From assembly GCA_024280935.1 (NCBI GenBank), contig JAJRPE010000334.1, forward strand, positions 1 to 37,222: 37,222 nucleotides of DNA. The letters are read 5' to 3'. This document shows positions 7,693 to 15,303 of this stretch, one piece after another. Below the pieces are notes generated by a model. It worked only from the letters and a program-made list of their open reading frames with translations, searched no databases and had not been told where the DNA came from. The translations under genes were made by a program, and so were the position numbers. How positions within the stretch are numbered: position 1 is the first letter of the stretch; each line of letters starts with the position of its first letter. Source of the DNA: Candidatus Hydrogenedentota bacterium. Its GTDB lineage: Bacteria > Hydrogenedentota > Hydrogenedentia > Hydrogenedentales > JAEUWI01.

Positions 7693-7793
7693 ACAAGGAG
7701 GTTGGGCATCTTGCCCGACGCAAAGGGGACGGTGGACCTCAGGCCCGACATCGGCGCGCGCCCTGAGTCGGCCAAGATGGGCAACACCCTTGT
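7693..7793. repeat. Palindromic element upstream of znuA
   Basis: Arms at 7693-7719 and 7767-7793 pair imperfectly (ACAAGG outside, then a long GTTGGGCATCTTG-type arm matching CAAGATGGGCAAC). An inner stem of CTCAGG/CCTGAG lies within. The element is close to znuA and could form a hairpin in its leader if transcription starts upstream of it. Confidence 0.6.
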
Positions 7794-7905
7794 CGGCAGT
7801 GCTCAGCGTGGACCGTAACGAGTAATGGTTTTTCAGTCGCTTGCCGACTTAGAAACCCCGTTGGACTGAACGCGTGGTGCTTAAAAGGACGGTTACGAAT
7901 ATTAG

Positions 7906-8057
7906 TCGTGCCGCGCGATCCCCAAAAGGCGAGTATCAACGAGTCCTGACGGGTTCGTGCGTAAGTGCTTCGGGAATATCACGGTGCTGTTGCTCCAAGC
8001 GCACGAACTCTCCTACGGCGAGTCTTCGACCTTCGTTCCTCATGATCGTGCGGCACG
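7906..8057. repeat. Nested inverted repeat between znuA and the Fur-family gene
   Basis: The outer arms at 7906-7920 and 8044-8057 are complementary with about one mismatch. The inner arms, GTTCGTGCG at 7953-7961 and CGCACGAAC at 8000-8008, are perfect. The two together could form a long stem with internal loops. It is either a MITE-like relic or a structured RNA. No coding capacity is seen here. The rest of the 729-base gap holds no convincing Fur/Zur box that I can identify. Confidence 0.55.
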
Positions 8058-8387
8058 GCCGACTGGATTGATGTTTGAGCAACGGCAACATAGCTCTACG
8101 GCGAAGCCGTTTAGTGCCTTACACTTTAATAAGGCCTATAAAAAAAGAGAAGGTTTATGCGAGTCCCAGGAAAAATTCCTGTAACAGTCAGTATTTCAGT
8201 TGGTTACGGATATTGACATGAGTGCGAATACTGTAAGCAAGTTTTTGGGTTGTGGGCGAAGCTCACCTTAGTTCAACGCTTACCCTTTATGAAACCAGGG
8301 GGGCTTTGCTATAGTTGCCTACGGTATGTCACATCGCCCCATAATGATAAACCAATCTCAATAAGTAACGCAAGGGAAGCTATTTCT

Positions 8388-8759
8388 GTGCAACGCGATA
8401 CCGCACAACGTCGGGCCATCCGGGGCGTATTCAGCCAGGAAGATCGCCCCCTCACCCCCCAGGAATTACTGGAACGTGCGCAAGATACCGTCCCCCAGAT
8501 TGGTCTGGCAACGGTCTACCGCACCCTGAAAAGTATGACCGAGGCAGAGACGGTCATGATCGTGGATGTTCCCGGCGAGCCACAACGTTACGAACTGGCC
8601 GGCAAAGATCACCACCACCACTTCAGTTGCCGGGCCTGTGGGCGCATGTTTGAGATGGATGGCTGCCCCGGTGATCTGGAGCGGCTGGTTCCCAAGGGCT
8701 TTGTCATGGAAGACCACGAGGTCTTTATTTACGGACGGTGCGTTGATTGCCAGCAATAA
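8388..8759 (+). CDS. Fur-family metal-responsive repressor, probably Zur
   Basis: The 123-residue regulator has an N-terminal winged helix (RPLTPQELLERA, then GLATVYRTLKSM, the Fur recognition helix). A metal-binding C-terminal domain follows, with DHHHHFSC, two C-x2-C pairs (CRAC and CVDC) for a structural zinc, and EDHEVFIYGRC. A GTG start is chosen because AAGGGA lies ten bases upstream and the resulting length matches the family. The open frame extends 46 codons further upstream but without Fur-like sequence. Its place upstream of and divergent from znuABC suggests zinc-dependent repression of that operon. Specificity cannot be read from sequence alone. Confidence 0.82.
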   Translation: MQRDTAQRRAIRGVFSQEDRPLTPQELLERAQDTVPQIGLATVYRTLKSMTEAETVMIVDVPGEPQRYELAGKDHHHHFSCRACGRMFEMDGCPGDLERLVPKGFVMEDHEVFIYGRCVDCQQ

Positions 8760-8939
8760 GGGAGGCTGATTTTCTTATTCGTGAAAACTTGTACTACTAT
8801 CCACCATTTTCTTGTTTTCTCAACAAGAACATTTTTCTCATATTATGTAACGTATTGATGCTAAGTCGTTTAGAAGACAGAAACGAACGGGTGTTTATTT
8901 CGAGTTCCGCCGGAGTTCTGCTTGATCTCAACAGTTTTT

Positions 8940-9097
8940 ACCACGAAGGCACGAAGAACACGAAGAAGGAAAAAATTAAAGGGCGGACCGTGCAACCTGT
9001 TACCTCTCTTCTTCTCTTCTTCTCTTCTTCTCTTCTTCTCTTCTCTTCTTCTCTTCTTCTCTTCGTGCGCCCTTCGTGTTCTTCGTGCCTTCGTGGT
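8940..9097. repeat. Palindromic element with microsatellite core
   Basis: The arms at 8940-8965 and 9072-9097 are perfect 26 bp inverted repeats, themselves built from CACGAAG-like words. The centre is a CTTCT microsatellite. The same left arm recurs at 12731-12756. This belongs to a family of interspersed palindromes, and the short ORFs over it are artefacts. Confidence 0.85.
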
Positions 9098-9134
9098 GAA
9101 TAAAATTTTGGTTGCGGCCAACGCAGAAAATATT

Positions 9135-9201
9135 AGCCACAAAAGAACGCAGAGAACTCAAAGAACAACTTTCTCTGCGCTCTTTGCGTTCTTTTGTGGC
9201 T
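9135..9201. repeat. Short palindrome with 17 bp arms
   Basis: The arms at 9135-9151 and 9185-9201 are perfect complements (AGCCACAAAAGAACGCA). The element is flanked on both sides by the motif TTGGTTGCGGCCAAC (9108-9122 and 9209-9223), as if inserted between two copies. Confidence 0.8.
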
Positions 9202-9208
9202 GAAAAAT

Positions 9209-9233
9209 TTGGTTGCGGCCAACGGCTGCCCTA
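9209..9233. repeat. 25 bp dispersed motif
   Basis: This 25 bp sequence matches the reverse complement of 12276-12300 at 24 of 25 positions. A shorter version lies at 9108-9122. The two long copies bracket the nikMLQO operon in inverted orientation, so they may be the tips of a composite repeat or traces of transposition. Confidence 0.6.
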
Positions 9234-9289
9234 AGTCCATTCGTGGTTCAAAAAGGAGTAAGCGTTCACGACACGGGGTGTGGCGTGCG

Positions 9290-9928
9290 TCAGCCTCGGA
9301 GCGTGACGCGCCGGGTTGCGATCTTGTCCACGAAGGCTTGGTTGTGGGACACCAGTATCATGTCCTGCCTCAGGGCTTGCAGGATTTCAACGAGGCGTTC
9401 TTCGGTCCGCACGTCCAATCCGGCGGTGGGCTCGTCCAACAAGAGCACATCGGGTTCCATGGCTAGAACCGATGCCAGGGCCACCAGCCTTTTTTCACCA
9501 CCGGACAGCTTGTAGGTCACGCGGGCACCGTGATCGGGCAGGCCCAATTCCCCGAGGATACGAAGGGCGCGCTCATGGGCCTGGGCGCGGGACAAACCAA
9601 AGTTGAGTGGTCCGAACATGACGTCGTCAAGCACCGTGGGGCAAAACAACTGATCGTCGCTGTCCTGCAAGAGGTACCCCGCCCTGCGCCGAACCTCCCT
9701 GAAATCGGCCTCGCGCGCACGGCGCTTGTCGAAGGCGCGGACCACGCCTTGCTGGGGCCGAAGCAAACCGGTGATGATGTGGAGCAGGGTGCTTTTCCCA
9801 CTGCCATTGTCGCCAGCGAGGGCAATGCGTTCGCCGGGCATCAGCGAAAGATCAAATTGCTCAAAAAGCGGTGCGGCGCCGGAATAGGCAAAATCAATGC
9901 TGCACAATTCGATGGTGGCCTCGCTCAT
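9290..9928 (-). CDS. nikO: Nickel/cobalt ECF transporter ATPase (NikO/CbiO)
   Basis: This 212-residue ATPase energises the ECF-type metal importer. It carries Walker A GDNGSGKS (39-46), a Q-loop in YLLQDSDDQLF, signature KLSGGEKRLVALA, Walker B VLLLDEPTAGLD and the switch His in LVSHNQ. The QDSDDQ-type Q-loop is characteristic of CbiO/EcfA proteins. At 212 residues it is shorter than most CbiO proteins (about 270) and lacks their C-terminal extension. The start overlaps the stop of nikQ (ATGA). It is the last gene of the operon. Confidence 0.85.
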   Translation of the reverse strand: MSEATIELCSIDFAYSGAAPLFEQFDLSLMPGERIALAGDNGSGKSTLLHIITGLLRPQQGVVRAFDKRRAREADFREVRRRAGYLLQDSDDQLFCPTVLDDVMFGPLNFGLSRAQAHERALRILGELGLPDHGARVTYKLSGGEKRLVALASVLAMEPDVLLLDEPTAGLDVRTEERLVEILQALRQDMILVSHNQAFVDKIATRRVTLRG

Positions 9929-10674
9929 GCGAATTCCACCCCAAGCAGCGTTACCACGGTGGCGCAGACCCCCATGAGAAAAAGGTAATCCTGCTTTCGG
10001 AATGCCCTGACTTCCGTGCGCGGAAGCGTTCCGTCGTAGCCGCGCAGTTTCATCGCCTGAAGCATGCGGGCGCCGCGCTCGTAACTTAAAACCAGCACCA
10101 TGGCAACCTGATACCCCGTTGTCCGCAGGGTGTGAAGGTTTGCGCCGGGGCGAAACCCGCGTAATACCGCCGCCTGGGAAAGGCGCTCATACTCGGCAAG
10201 CATAAGATTAATATAGCGAACCGTAAACAGCAGAACGTGAACCAGTTTGGCGGGTACGCGCAGTTGGCCCAACGCGCGGCCCAGCGCGATAAATTCGATG
10301 GTCCCAACGAGACATGCCAAAAGCGAGACAATCGCGTTGCCCCGGAGGAGAATCGTGCCGCCATGGAGCAAGCCTTCACGGGTGGCCGCCACCGTCCCTA
10401 TACGGAAAACGGATTCACCGGGGGTCGTAAACATCAAGACGCCCGCCAGCAGGATAAAGAATGCATTCAGGGGAACCAATCGTTGCAGTACGGCTACCAG
10501 GGGCACCCTGGATACGACAAGCCCCACCACGCCCAGCAGCATCCCTGCCACAAGAACACGTGCGTCATGAGATTGGGACAAGACCAGCGTGAGCGCGGCG
10601 GCGGCAAGCAACCGCACACGGGGATCGAGGAGGTGAAGCACCGTCTCTCCGTCGCTGAACACGATAATGTCCAT
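9925..10674 (-). CDS. nikQ: ECF transporter transmembrane subunit (NikQ/CbiQ)
   Basis: The 249-residue T component has about five or six transmembrane segments. The CbiQ-type coupling-helix signature appears as AAVLRGFRPG and ERGARMLQAMKLRGYDG, two Ala-Arg-Gly-type motifs that contact the ATPase. It begins at an ATG overlapping the nikL stop and ends overlapping nikO, so the four genes are translated as one unit. It links the ATPase to the NikM substrate-binding subunit. Confidence 0.85.
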   Translation of the reverse strand: MDIIVFSDGETVLHLLDPRVRLLAAAALTLVLSQSHDARVLVAGMLLGVVGLVVSRVPLVAVLQRLVPLNAFFILLAGVLMFTTPGESVFRIGTVAATREGLLHGGTILLRGNAIVSLLACLVGTIEFIALGRALGQLRVPAKLVHVLLFTVRYINLMLAEYERLSQAAVLRGFRPGANLHTLRTTGYQVAMVLVLSYERGARMLQAMKLRGYDGTLPRTEVRAFRKQDYLFLMGVCATVVTLLGVEFA

Positions 10675-11420
10675 CAGTCGGCGTTTTTCGATGTGCGGCG
10701 CTGCTTGAGCAAGACGTAGATTCCGAAGATTCCGAAAACATAGCCGATACCCCCAAAAACATCACGAAGCCGCACTTGTTTTTCATGGGCGTGCAATTGA
10801 TCGCGCAACGGACCCAATTGACGCGCAATGGCGCTCTCCAGAACCCCGACATCCACGTTGGCAGCGCTTCCTGATTTCTTCGCGATAGCCCCAGTCCCGG
10901 CTGCTTGTTCCGTGCCGTCGAAGGCCGGATAGGTCTCGGGGATTTCCGATTCGGGCACGGTAAACTCGCCGCGGTGGCCATGGCCCCCATCACCAACCAG
11001 ACGATAGGGAACACGAAAGCGAAGGGGGATCGTAAACTTACCGTTTTGATCCGTCCGCGTTTCCTCCAAGATACTTCCGTCGGGGGCGAAGGCAGAAATA
11101 GGCCCATCCTGTACAGCGGTCCCATCCTCATGGGCCAGGGTCCCGACAATTTGCCCCCCATCCACCCGTGCAAACAAGTCGATGCCATGTCCCCAGACCG
11201 GGGACACCATGCAGCACAGTATCACGATGACCACTGCGCGAACGTGACTGGGCCACAACCCGAGACCGTCATCCCCGCGAACGCGGGGACCCAGTGGTGG
11301 TTTGGTGTGAATCTGCCGCGTTCTGGATTCCCACGTTCGTGGGAATGACGTGGGCTTATCTTGTTTTTTATCGCGGTTTTCGTAAAATAAGGCTCTAACA
11401 TATTCTGTATTCAATCGCAT
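10674..11420 (-). CDS. nikL: NikL-type accessory protein of the nickel/cobalt transporter, with repeat insertion
   Basis: The 248-residue protein starts at an ATG preceded by GAGGAG and overlapping the nikM stop. Residues about 55-77 form a signal sequence (VRAVVIVILCCMVSPVWGHG). Next comes a carboxypeptidase-regulatory/transthyretin-like domain (FARVDGGQIVG, DGPISAFAPDGS, FTIPLRF, with a His-rich GGHGH). The C-terminal membrane helix is DVFGGIGYVFGIFGIYVLL. This matches NikL partners of NikMQO. Oddly, about 55 residues precede the signal sequence and include 28 codons from an 84 bp palindromic repeat. Either an unusually long N-region is tolerated or translation starts internally at a TTG/GTG near 11250. 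Confidence 0.75.
   Translation of the reverse strand: MRLNTEYVRALFYENRDKKQDKPTSFPRTWESRTRQIHTKPPLGPRVRGDDGLGLWPSHVRAVVIVILCCMVSPVWGHGIDLFARVDGGQIVGTLAHEDGTAVQDGPISAFAPDGSILEETRTDQNGKFTIPLRFRVPYRLVGDGGHGHRGEFTVPESEIPETYPAFDGTEQAAGTGAIAKKSGSAANVDVGVLESAIARQLGPLRDQLHAHEKQVRLRDVFGGIGYVFGIFGIYVLLKQRRTSKNAD
11267..11350. repeat. 84 bp double-hairpin interspersed repeat inside nikL
   Basis: The ends are CGTCAT and ATGACG. The left hairpin is CCCCGCGAACGCGGGG and the right one ATTCCCACGTTCGTGGGAAT. Similar CGTCATTCCCGCG-type repeats are widespread in bacteria. The length is exactly 28 codons with no stop in the nikL frame. Confidence 0.85.
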
Positions 11421-12064
11421 GAAGATAACTCCTCTTTCGTTTCCCCGTCGGCCCAATGTGAAGTTCCGGCAAGCAGCTCGGGACTCACCTTGGCCAGAAA
11501 ACCCACGGCGGTGGCCGTGACACCCGCCTCGATAACCATAACGGGCAGGTTCGCGATCAACACAGACCACGCCACGAGCGCGAAAGCCTCCCCCGCCGTT
11601 CTCAGAATTGCCGCCAGCAATACCGCCGAAAAGGCCACCGACCCTGCCCCCAGGACACCACAAACCCAGACGGCGTGCGGACTATCAGGATGGCGGAGCA
11701 AGGTGCGGCTGGCATAGTAGGCGGCAACCGCTGGCAGCGCCATAATACAGGTATTCAAGCCCAGGGTAGAAATTCCACCAAAGCCAAAGAGGACCGCTTG
11801 CAATACAAGCCCCACCAAAATCGCGGGAAAGGCCGCCCAGCCGAGCACGATTCCCAGCAAGCCCGCAAGGGTCAGGTGAACACTGACACCAAAGAGCGGA
11901 ATGTGAATCAGTGATGCCACGAAAAATCCCGAACCCAGGACAGCAGTCCGCAAGGCATGGGATTCATCCATTTTCCGAAGTCCCATGGCCACACCAGCAC
12001 AAGCAAGCACGACACCGCCGCCAAGTATGAGGGGCGACGTTACTATTCCTTCGGATAAATGCAT
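11411..12064 (-). CDS. nikM: Nickel/cobalt ECF substrate-specific subunit (NikM/CbiM)
   Basis: The 217-residue membrane protein binds and moves the metal ion. The start is fixed by the conserved MHLSEG: His 2 at the very N-terminus is a metal ligand in this family, so longer upstream starts are wrong. AGGAAAG lies about eight bases before it. Other family features are IPLFGVSVHLTLAGLLGIVLG (His ligand), FGGISTLGLNTCIMALPAVAAYY and about six membrane segments. It is the first gene of the operon. The leader contains GTAT-N8-ATAC at 12083-12098, a possible but unproven operator. No cobalamin riboswitch is visible upstream. Confidence 0.88.
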   Translation of the reverse strand: MHLSEGIVTSPLILGGGVVLACAGVAMGLRKMDESHALRTAVLGSGFFVASLIHIPLFGVSVHLTLAGLLGIVLGWAAFPAILVGLVLQAVLFGFGGISTLGLNTCIMALPAVAAYYASRTLLRHPDSPHAVWVCGVLGAGSVAFSAVLLAAILRTAGEAFALVAWSVLIANLPVMVIEAGVTATAVGFLAKVSPELLAGTSHWADGETKEELSSCD

Positions 12065-12275
12065 GGGGGTGGCTTTCCTGGCGTATGAAGGGGGATACCA
12101 CGGCCATCGAAGACGCTGGCCTTTGAACAAGACAGACCCAATAATAACACTTGGCGGCCCGGATAGAATAGTCTCGCCTGAACGGGAAAAATGCCAGGCG
12201 GAACTTTTTGGCATTGAGTTTGAGTAATCGCTAAGGCGGGCTTCGCCCACAACCGAATGTTCGCCACAGGAGACG

Positions 12276-12300
12276 TAGGGCAACCGTTGGCCGCAACCAA
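12276..12300. repeat. 25 bp dispersed motif, inverted copy
   Basis: This is the reverse complement of 9209-9233 with one difference. It lies in the gap upstream of nikM. Confidence 0.6.
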
Positions 12301-12465
12301 AACTTTATGGTTCATCCGGTTTGAGCGTACATCTTAGCATCGCACATCATTCATAAGGATTTGTATACGAAGGCTCCATTGTACACATCAGCGTTGGATA
12401 TGAATTGTTCATTCGATTCCATGTTACTTTTATTTGTTGCTTTACAGGGCCGAAGGTCCGGGTTC

Positions 12466-12631
12466 ATATCAGCCTGGGGCAACGCCCCAGGTTTCTGTAT
12501 ACACCCATTCCACAGGCCTGAAAGCCCGTTCCATACCCAGTGGAAACGCATTCTCGGCTAAATTATGGGCCGGGCCTTCAGCCCTGAATTCTGTCCGATT
12601 TGAGACCTGGGGCGTTGCCCCAGGCTGATAT
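12466..12631. repeat. 166 bp palindromic element with 27 bp perfect arms
   Basis: The arms at 12466-12492 and 12605-12631 are perfect complements, and each contains its own hairpin CCTGGGGC(AAC)GCCCCAGG. The interior holds further GGGCC/CTGAA-type partial repeats. The gap 12301-12465 before it is AT-richer and shows no gene. Confidence 0.85.
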
Positions 12632-12730
12632 AGAATGCACCTTCGGCGCTCAACGGCGAGAAAAAAGACAGTCACGGCAAGTCGCTCTGAGCTACAACGT
12701 ACCCTTGAACCGGAAGAACCAACTTTATTT

Positions 12731-12944
12731 ACCACGAAGGCACGAAGAACACGAAGAAGAAATTAAAGAAGAGGCCCCCGACAAAAGTCGTTCGGCGCGC
12801 TGAATGTGGAGTGCGGCAGCTTGCTGCTGCTTTTGATAAGGGGAGCTTGCTCCCCGAAGCCTATGTCGTTAGCACATTATTTTTTGGGTGTCTTAAAAGG
12901 ACGGCAGCAAGCGGCTTCCTGGAAAGCGCAAACACCTTCGTGGT
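12731..12944. repeat. Composite palindromic region with internal hairpins
   Basis: The left arm equals the arm at 8940-8965. The right tip at 12934-12944 (ACCTTCGTGGT) complements its end with one mismatch. Inside is the perfect hairpin GGGGAGCTTGCTCCCC (12840-12855) and GCAGC words around 12815-12830. It looks like one repeat inserted into another. Confidence 0.6.
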
Positions 12945-12970
12945 GAAAAATATCGTTTGGGATGGACGAC

Positions 12971-13173
12971 CGCCAACTATAAGAAACAAGCTCCGGGTGC
13001 CACGGATAGGCCTCTCAGGGCTTACCCGTGCGGAAACATGGGGGCGACCGAAAACTTTCTCTTTGTCCGACGAACATGTTTTTCAAGCACGGGCAAGGGC
13101 TATCGCCCCTTGTCCGTGGCACCCGCAGGTTTCTTTTTTAAGGAGCAAGATGCCACAGGTCGTGAATGCTTAC
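12971..13173. repeat. MITE-like palindrome, GGGTGCCACGG family, copy 1
   Basis: The arms CGGGTGCCACGGA (12994-13006) and its complement (13113-13125) are perfect. The right terminus carries GTCGTGAATGCTTAC. It is related to the element at 35878-36086 both in its arms and in the CAACTATAA / TTATAGTTG stretch outside them. Confidence 0.7.
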
Positions 13174-13239
13174 AAAATAGCGTTGAAAGCAAAGCGATTA
13201 CCGGTGGAACTCGAAGAAAAAACGCCGGGTAGTAGTACG

Positions 13240-13287
13240 GAGGACACAGAGAAGATTTCCTCTGTGCTCTCTGGGCCTCTGTGGTGA
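13240..13287. repeat. ACACAGAG/CTCTGTG-type short palindrome
   Basis: AGGACACAGAGAAG is followed by CCTCTGTGCTCTCTGGGCCT and CTGTGGTG. It is a degenerate small palindrome of the kind often scattered between genes. Confidence 0.55.
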
Positions 13288-13289
13288 AC

Positions 13290-13358
13290 AAAAAAAAGAC
13301 AATAAACCAAGCTCCGCCTGTGCGCTTGGGAGATGTCCCAAAGCATCACAGGCGGAGC
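13290..13358 (-). terminator. Strong hairpin terminator of the tlpA-like gene
   Basis: The arms GCTCCGCCTGTG (13311-13322) and CACAGGCGGAGC (13347-13358) are perfect, with an inner stem TTGGGA/TCCCAA. On the minus strand the hairpin is followed by a U-rich stretch (13290-13310). It lies 30 bases after the stop of the gene. Confidence 0.7.
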
Positions 13359-13388
13359 CGACTCGTTTCAACGTTCTTTTGGTGGTTC

Positions 13389-14333
13389 TCAGGAACCTTC
13401 GTACTTGGCCAAGCGCTGTTTAAGCTGCTCCATCAGGTCCTCGTTTTCGCAAATCTCAATCGCCTGCTTTTGCGCCTTGACCGCCTCTTCCTTGTCCCCG
13501 GCCAGAAATAATGCGAAGGCCAAAGTGTCCAGAACATCGGCTGACTTGCCTTGGGCCAATTCATTGGCCCGCCGCGCAAGGGCCATGGCAAAGTCGCTGT
13601 CCTTGTAGGCCAGGTTTTGGTTGCTGAGGAGTGTCCAGGCGACCTGTCCGAAAAAAACCTCATCGTCGTATCCGCTTGCCAGTATTTTCTTTCCGATCCG
13701 GTCGGCTTCTTCCGTGTCCCGACCGTAGCGGGCGAGTACAACGTATTCCTGCGCCCAAAGCAGGGTCAGCTCGCTCATTTCCTCGCGCATGCTCTCCTTC
13801 GCGGCCAGCGCACGGGCTTCCGAGACATCGTAGGTGCCGTCCACAACTTTCGCCACCACCTCGTCGAGGCCGTCCATGGGATGACCATGCCAAACGAGGG
13901 TGCCGCTACGGTCCACGACGAAGGCGTGTGGAATACCGCTGACTCCAAAGGGTTCCGCATAACTCCCCCACGTCTGCTTACCCTGGTCAAGGGCGACGGT
14001 ATAGTCCATCTTATCGCCCATGTCGCTTACGAAACCCTTCACCTGCTCTTCGGTCTCATCCGATATGCCGATAACGCGAAGCCCCTTGTCTTTGTACTTT
14101 GCCTGTAGCTCCGTCAGGTGAGGAACACTCTGACGACATGGTCCGCACCAGGTTGCCCAGAATTCCACCACGTAGACCTCGCCCAAGTCCTTCAAGGCGG
14201 ACTTGACGGGTTCGCCCTTGACGATGCCCGACAATTTCAGGTCCGGTGCTGCTTCGCCGATGTTCAGGGCCAGGGCGGGCAGTGCAAACAGGGCCAACAT
14301 TCCTGCAAAAAGAGGAAAAATGCGATTTTTCAT
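13389..14333 (-). CDS. Secreted TlpA-like thioredoxin protein with TPR-like tail
   Basis: The protein has 314 residues with a signal peptide at about 1-22 (IFPLFAGMLALFALPALA). The thioredoxin/TlpA domain at about 25-170 has the redox motif WCGPC (62-66) and the cis-Pro in GVSGIPHAFVVD. About 140 further residues are alpha-helical and TPR-like (ALFLAGDKEEAVKAQKQAIE). TlpA proteins reduce disulfides or sense redox state in the periplasm. The extra helical tail may bind a partner. It is transcribed alone, divergently from the polysaccharide operon. Confidence 0.8.
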   Translation of the reverse strand: MKNRIFPLFAGMLALFALPALALNIGEAAPDLKLSGIVKGEPVKSALKDLGEVYVVEFWATWCGPCRQSVPHLTELQAKYKDKGLRVIGISDETEEQVKGFVSDMGDKMDYTVALDQGKQTWGSYAEPFGVSGIPHAFVVDRSGTLVWHGHPMDGLDEVVAKVVDGTYDVSEARALAAKESMREEMSELTLLWAQEYVVLARYGRDTEEADRIGKKILASGYDDEVFFGQVAWTLLSNQNLAYKDSDFAMALARRANELAQGKSADVLDTLAFALFLAGDKEEAVKAQKQAIEICENEDLMEQLKQRLAKYEGS

Positions 14334-14565
14334 AGTGTTCTCCTTGTCGTTTCATGTTTTTGGGAAGCCTGTGCTCCATGCTGCACTTGGCGCTGCACAC
14401 TGCTTTACATTCGGAGCACCCATGGGGCGGTGTCAGACTTTCCGATTCACTTTCGATATTTCCAGAAGAGATGGTATATACTGCACGTAATGGTGAAATG
14501 TGCGCCTACACAGGCACCAGGAATCGTTCGGAATCATGGTGAAATTCAATTGGAAGGAGACAAGA

Positions 14566-15294
14566 TTGTACCGCTATCGTCTCATGATTGTCATGCTTTC
14601 TGTAGTTGCCACTACTTTCAGCGCTTGCCTCCACCACAACCCCGCTGTCACCCGCGATGAAATAGACGCCATTGCCATCCCGCAGCCAATGGCCTTTGCG
14701 ATTGGCGATGTGCTTGAGTTCAAGTTCTTCTACCACCCTGAACTCAATGAAGTGCAAACAATTCGCCGGGATGGCACCGTGAGCCTCCAGTTGGTGGGTG
14801 AAGTCGTCGCTGCTGGTCAAACGAATGAAATCCTGCGCGGCACCCTCCTCGAACGCTATGACGGTGTGCTGAAAAATGCCGATATCGCCATCATTGCCCG
14901 GAGTCGGCCCGTGGAGCGGGTCTACGTGAGCGGTGAGGTGGTTGCGCCGGGTCCCATCGACATGCAGGGCCGCATAACGGCGCTTCAGGCCATTATGTAC
15001 GCGGGCGGCTTCAAGACCACGACGGCGGCCCCGAATTCCGTGGTCGTCATTCGCCAAAACGAAGGCAAGCAGGTCGGCACTCTCATCGATTTGGCTAAGG
15101 CGCTTCGTGGTGAAGAGACGACCCCCATGGAATTGCGGCCCGAGGATATCATCTACGTGCCCACGTCGCAGATACGCCACCTGAATACCTGGATCGACCA
15201 GCATTTCTATGACCTGTTGCCGGATATGAGCATGTCGTACACGTACAGCGACACCTATTTCCGTGGCAACAGCAATTCGACCACCACCCCCTGA
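14566..15294 (+). CDS. Polysaccharide export outer-membrane lipoprotein (Wza-like)
   Basis: The protein has 242 residues if the TTG at 14566 is used. This start is preferred because GGAAGGAGA ends five bases upstream and it gives an ideal lipoprotein signal (YRYRLMIVMLSVVATTFSAC, lipobox FSAC). In-frame GTG 14500 and ATG 14536 would add 22 or 10 residues before the signal. A polysaccharide biosynthesis/export domain (IGDVLEFKFFYHPELNEVQT, DGTVSLQLVGEVVAAG) is followed by an SLBB-type domain (VYVSGEVVAPGPIDMQGRIT, ALQAIMYAGGF, RPEDIIYVP). It forms the outer-membrane exit channel. It is short compared with E. coli Wza and ends in a Ser/Thr-rich tail. It is the first gene of the EPS operon. Confidence 0.85.
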   Translation: MYRYRLMIVMLSVVATTFSACLHHNPAVTRDEIDAIAIPQPMAFAIGDVLEFKFFYHPELNEVQTIRRDGTVSLQLVGEVVAAGQTNEILRGTLLERYDGVLKNADIAIIARSRPVERVYVSGEVVAPGPIDMQGRITALQAIMYAGGFKTTTAAPNSVVVIRQNEGKQVGTLIDLAKALRGEETTPMELRPEDIIYVPTSQIRHLNTWIDQHFYDLLPDMSMSYTYSDTYFRGNSNSTTTP

Positions 15295-15303
15295 GGACCT
15301 ACC

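Noticed and set aside
8995-9070. Coding sequence over the CTTCT microsatellite
   Set aside because: Frames on both strands translate into simple Leu/Ser or Arg/Glu runs inside a perfect palindrome, so they are not genes.
12065-12250. Cobalamin or nickel/cobalt riboswitch upstream of nikM
   Set aside because: I could not find the conserved B12-box sequence or a recognisable NiCo fold. Only a short GTAT-N8-ATAC palindrome is present.
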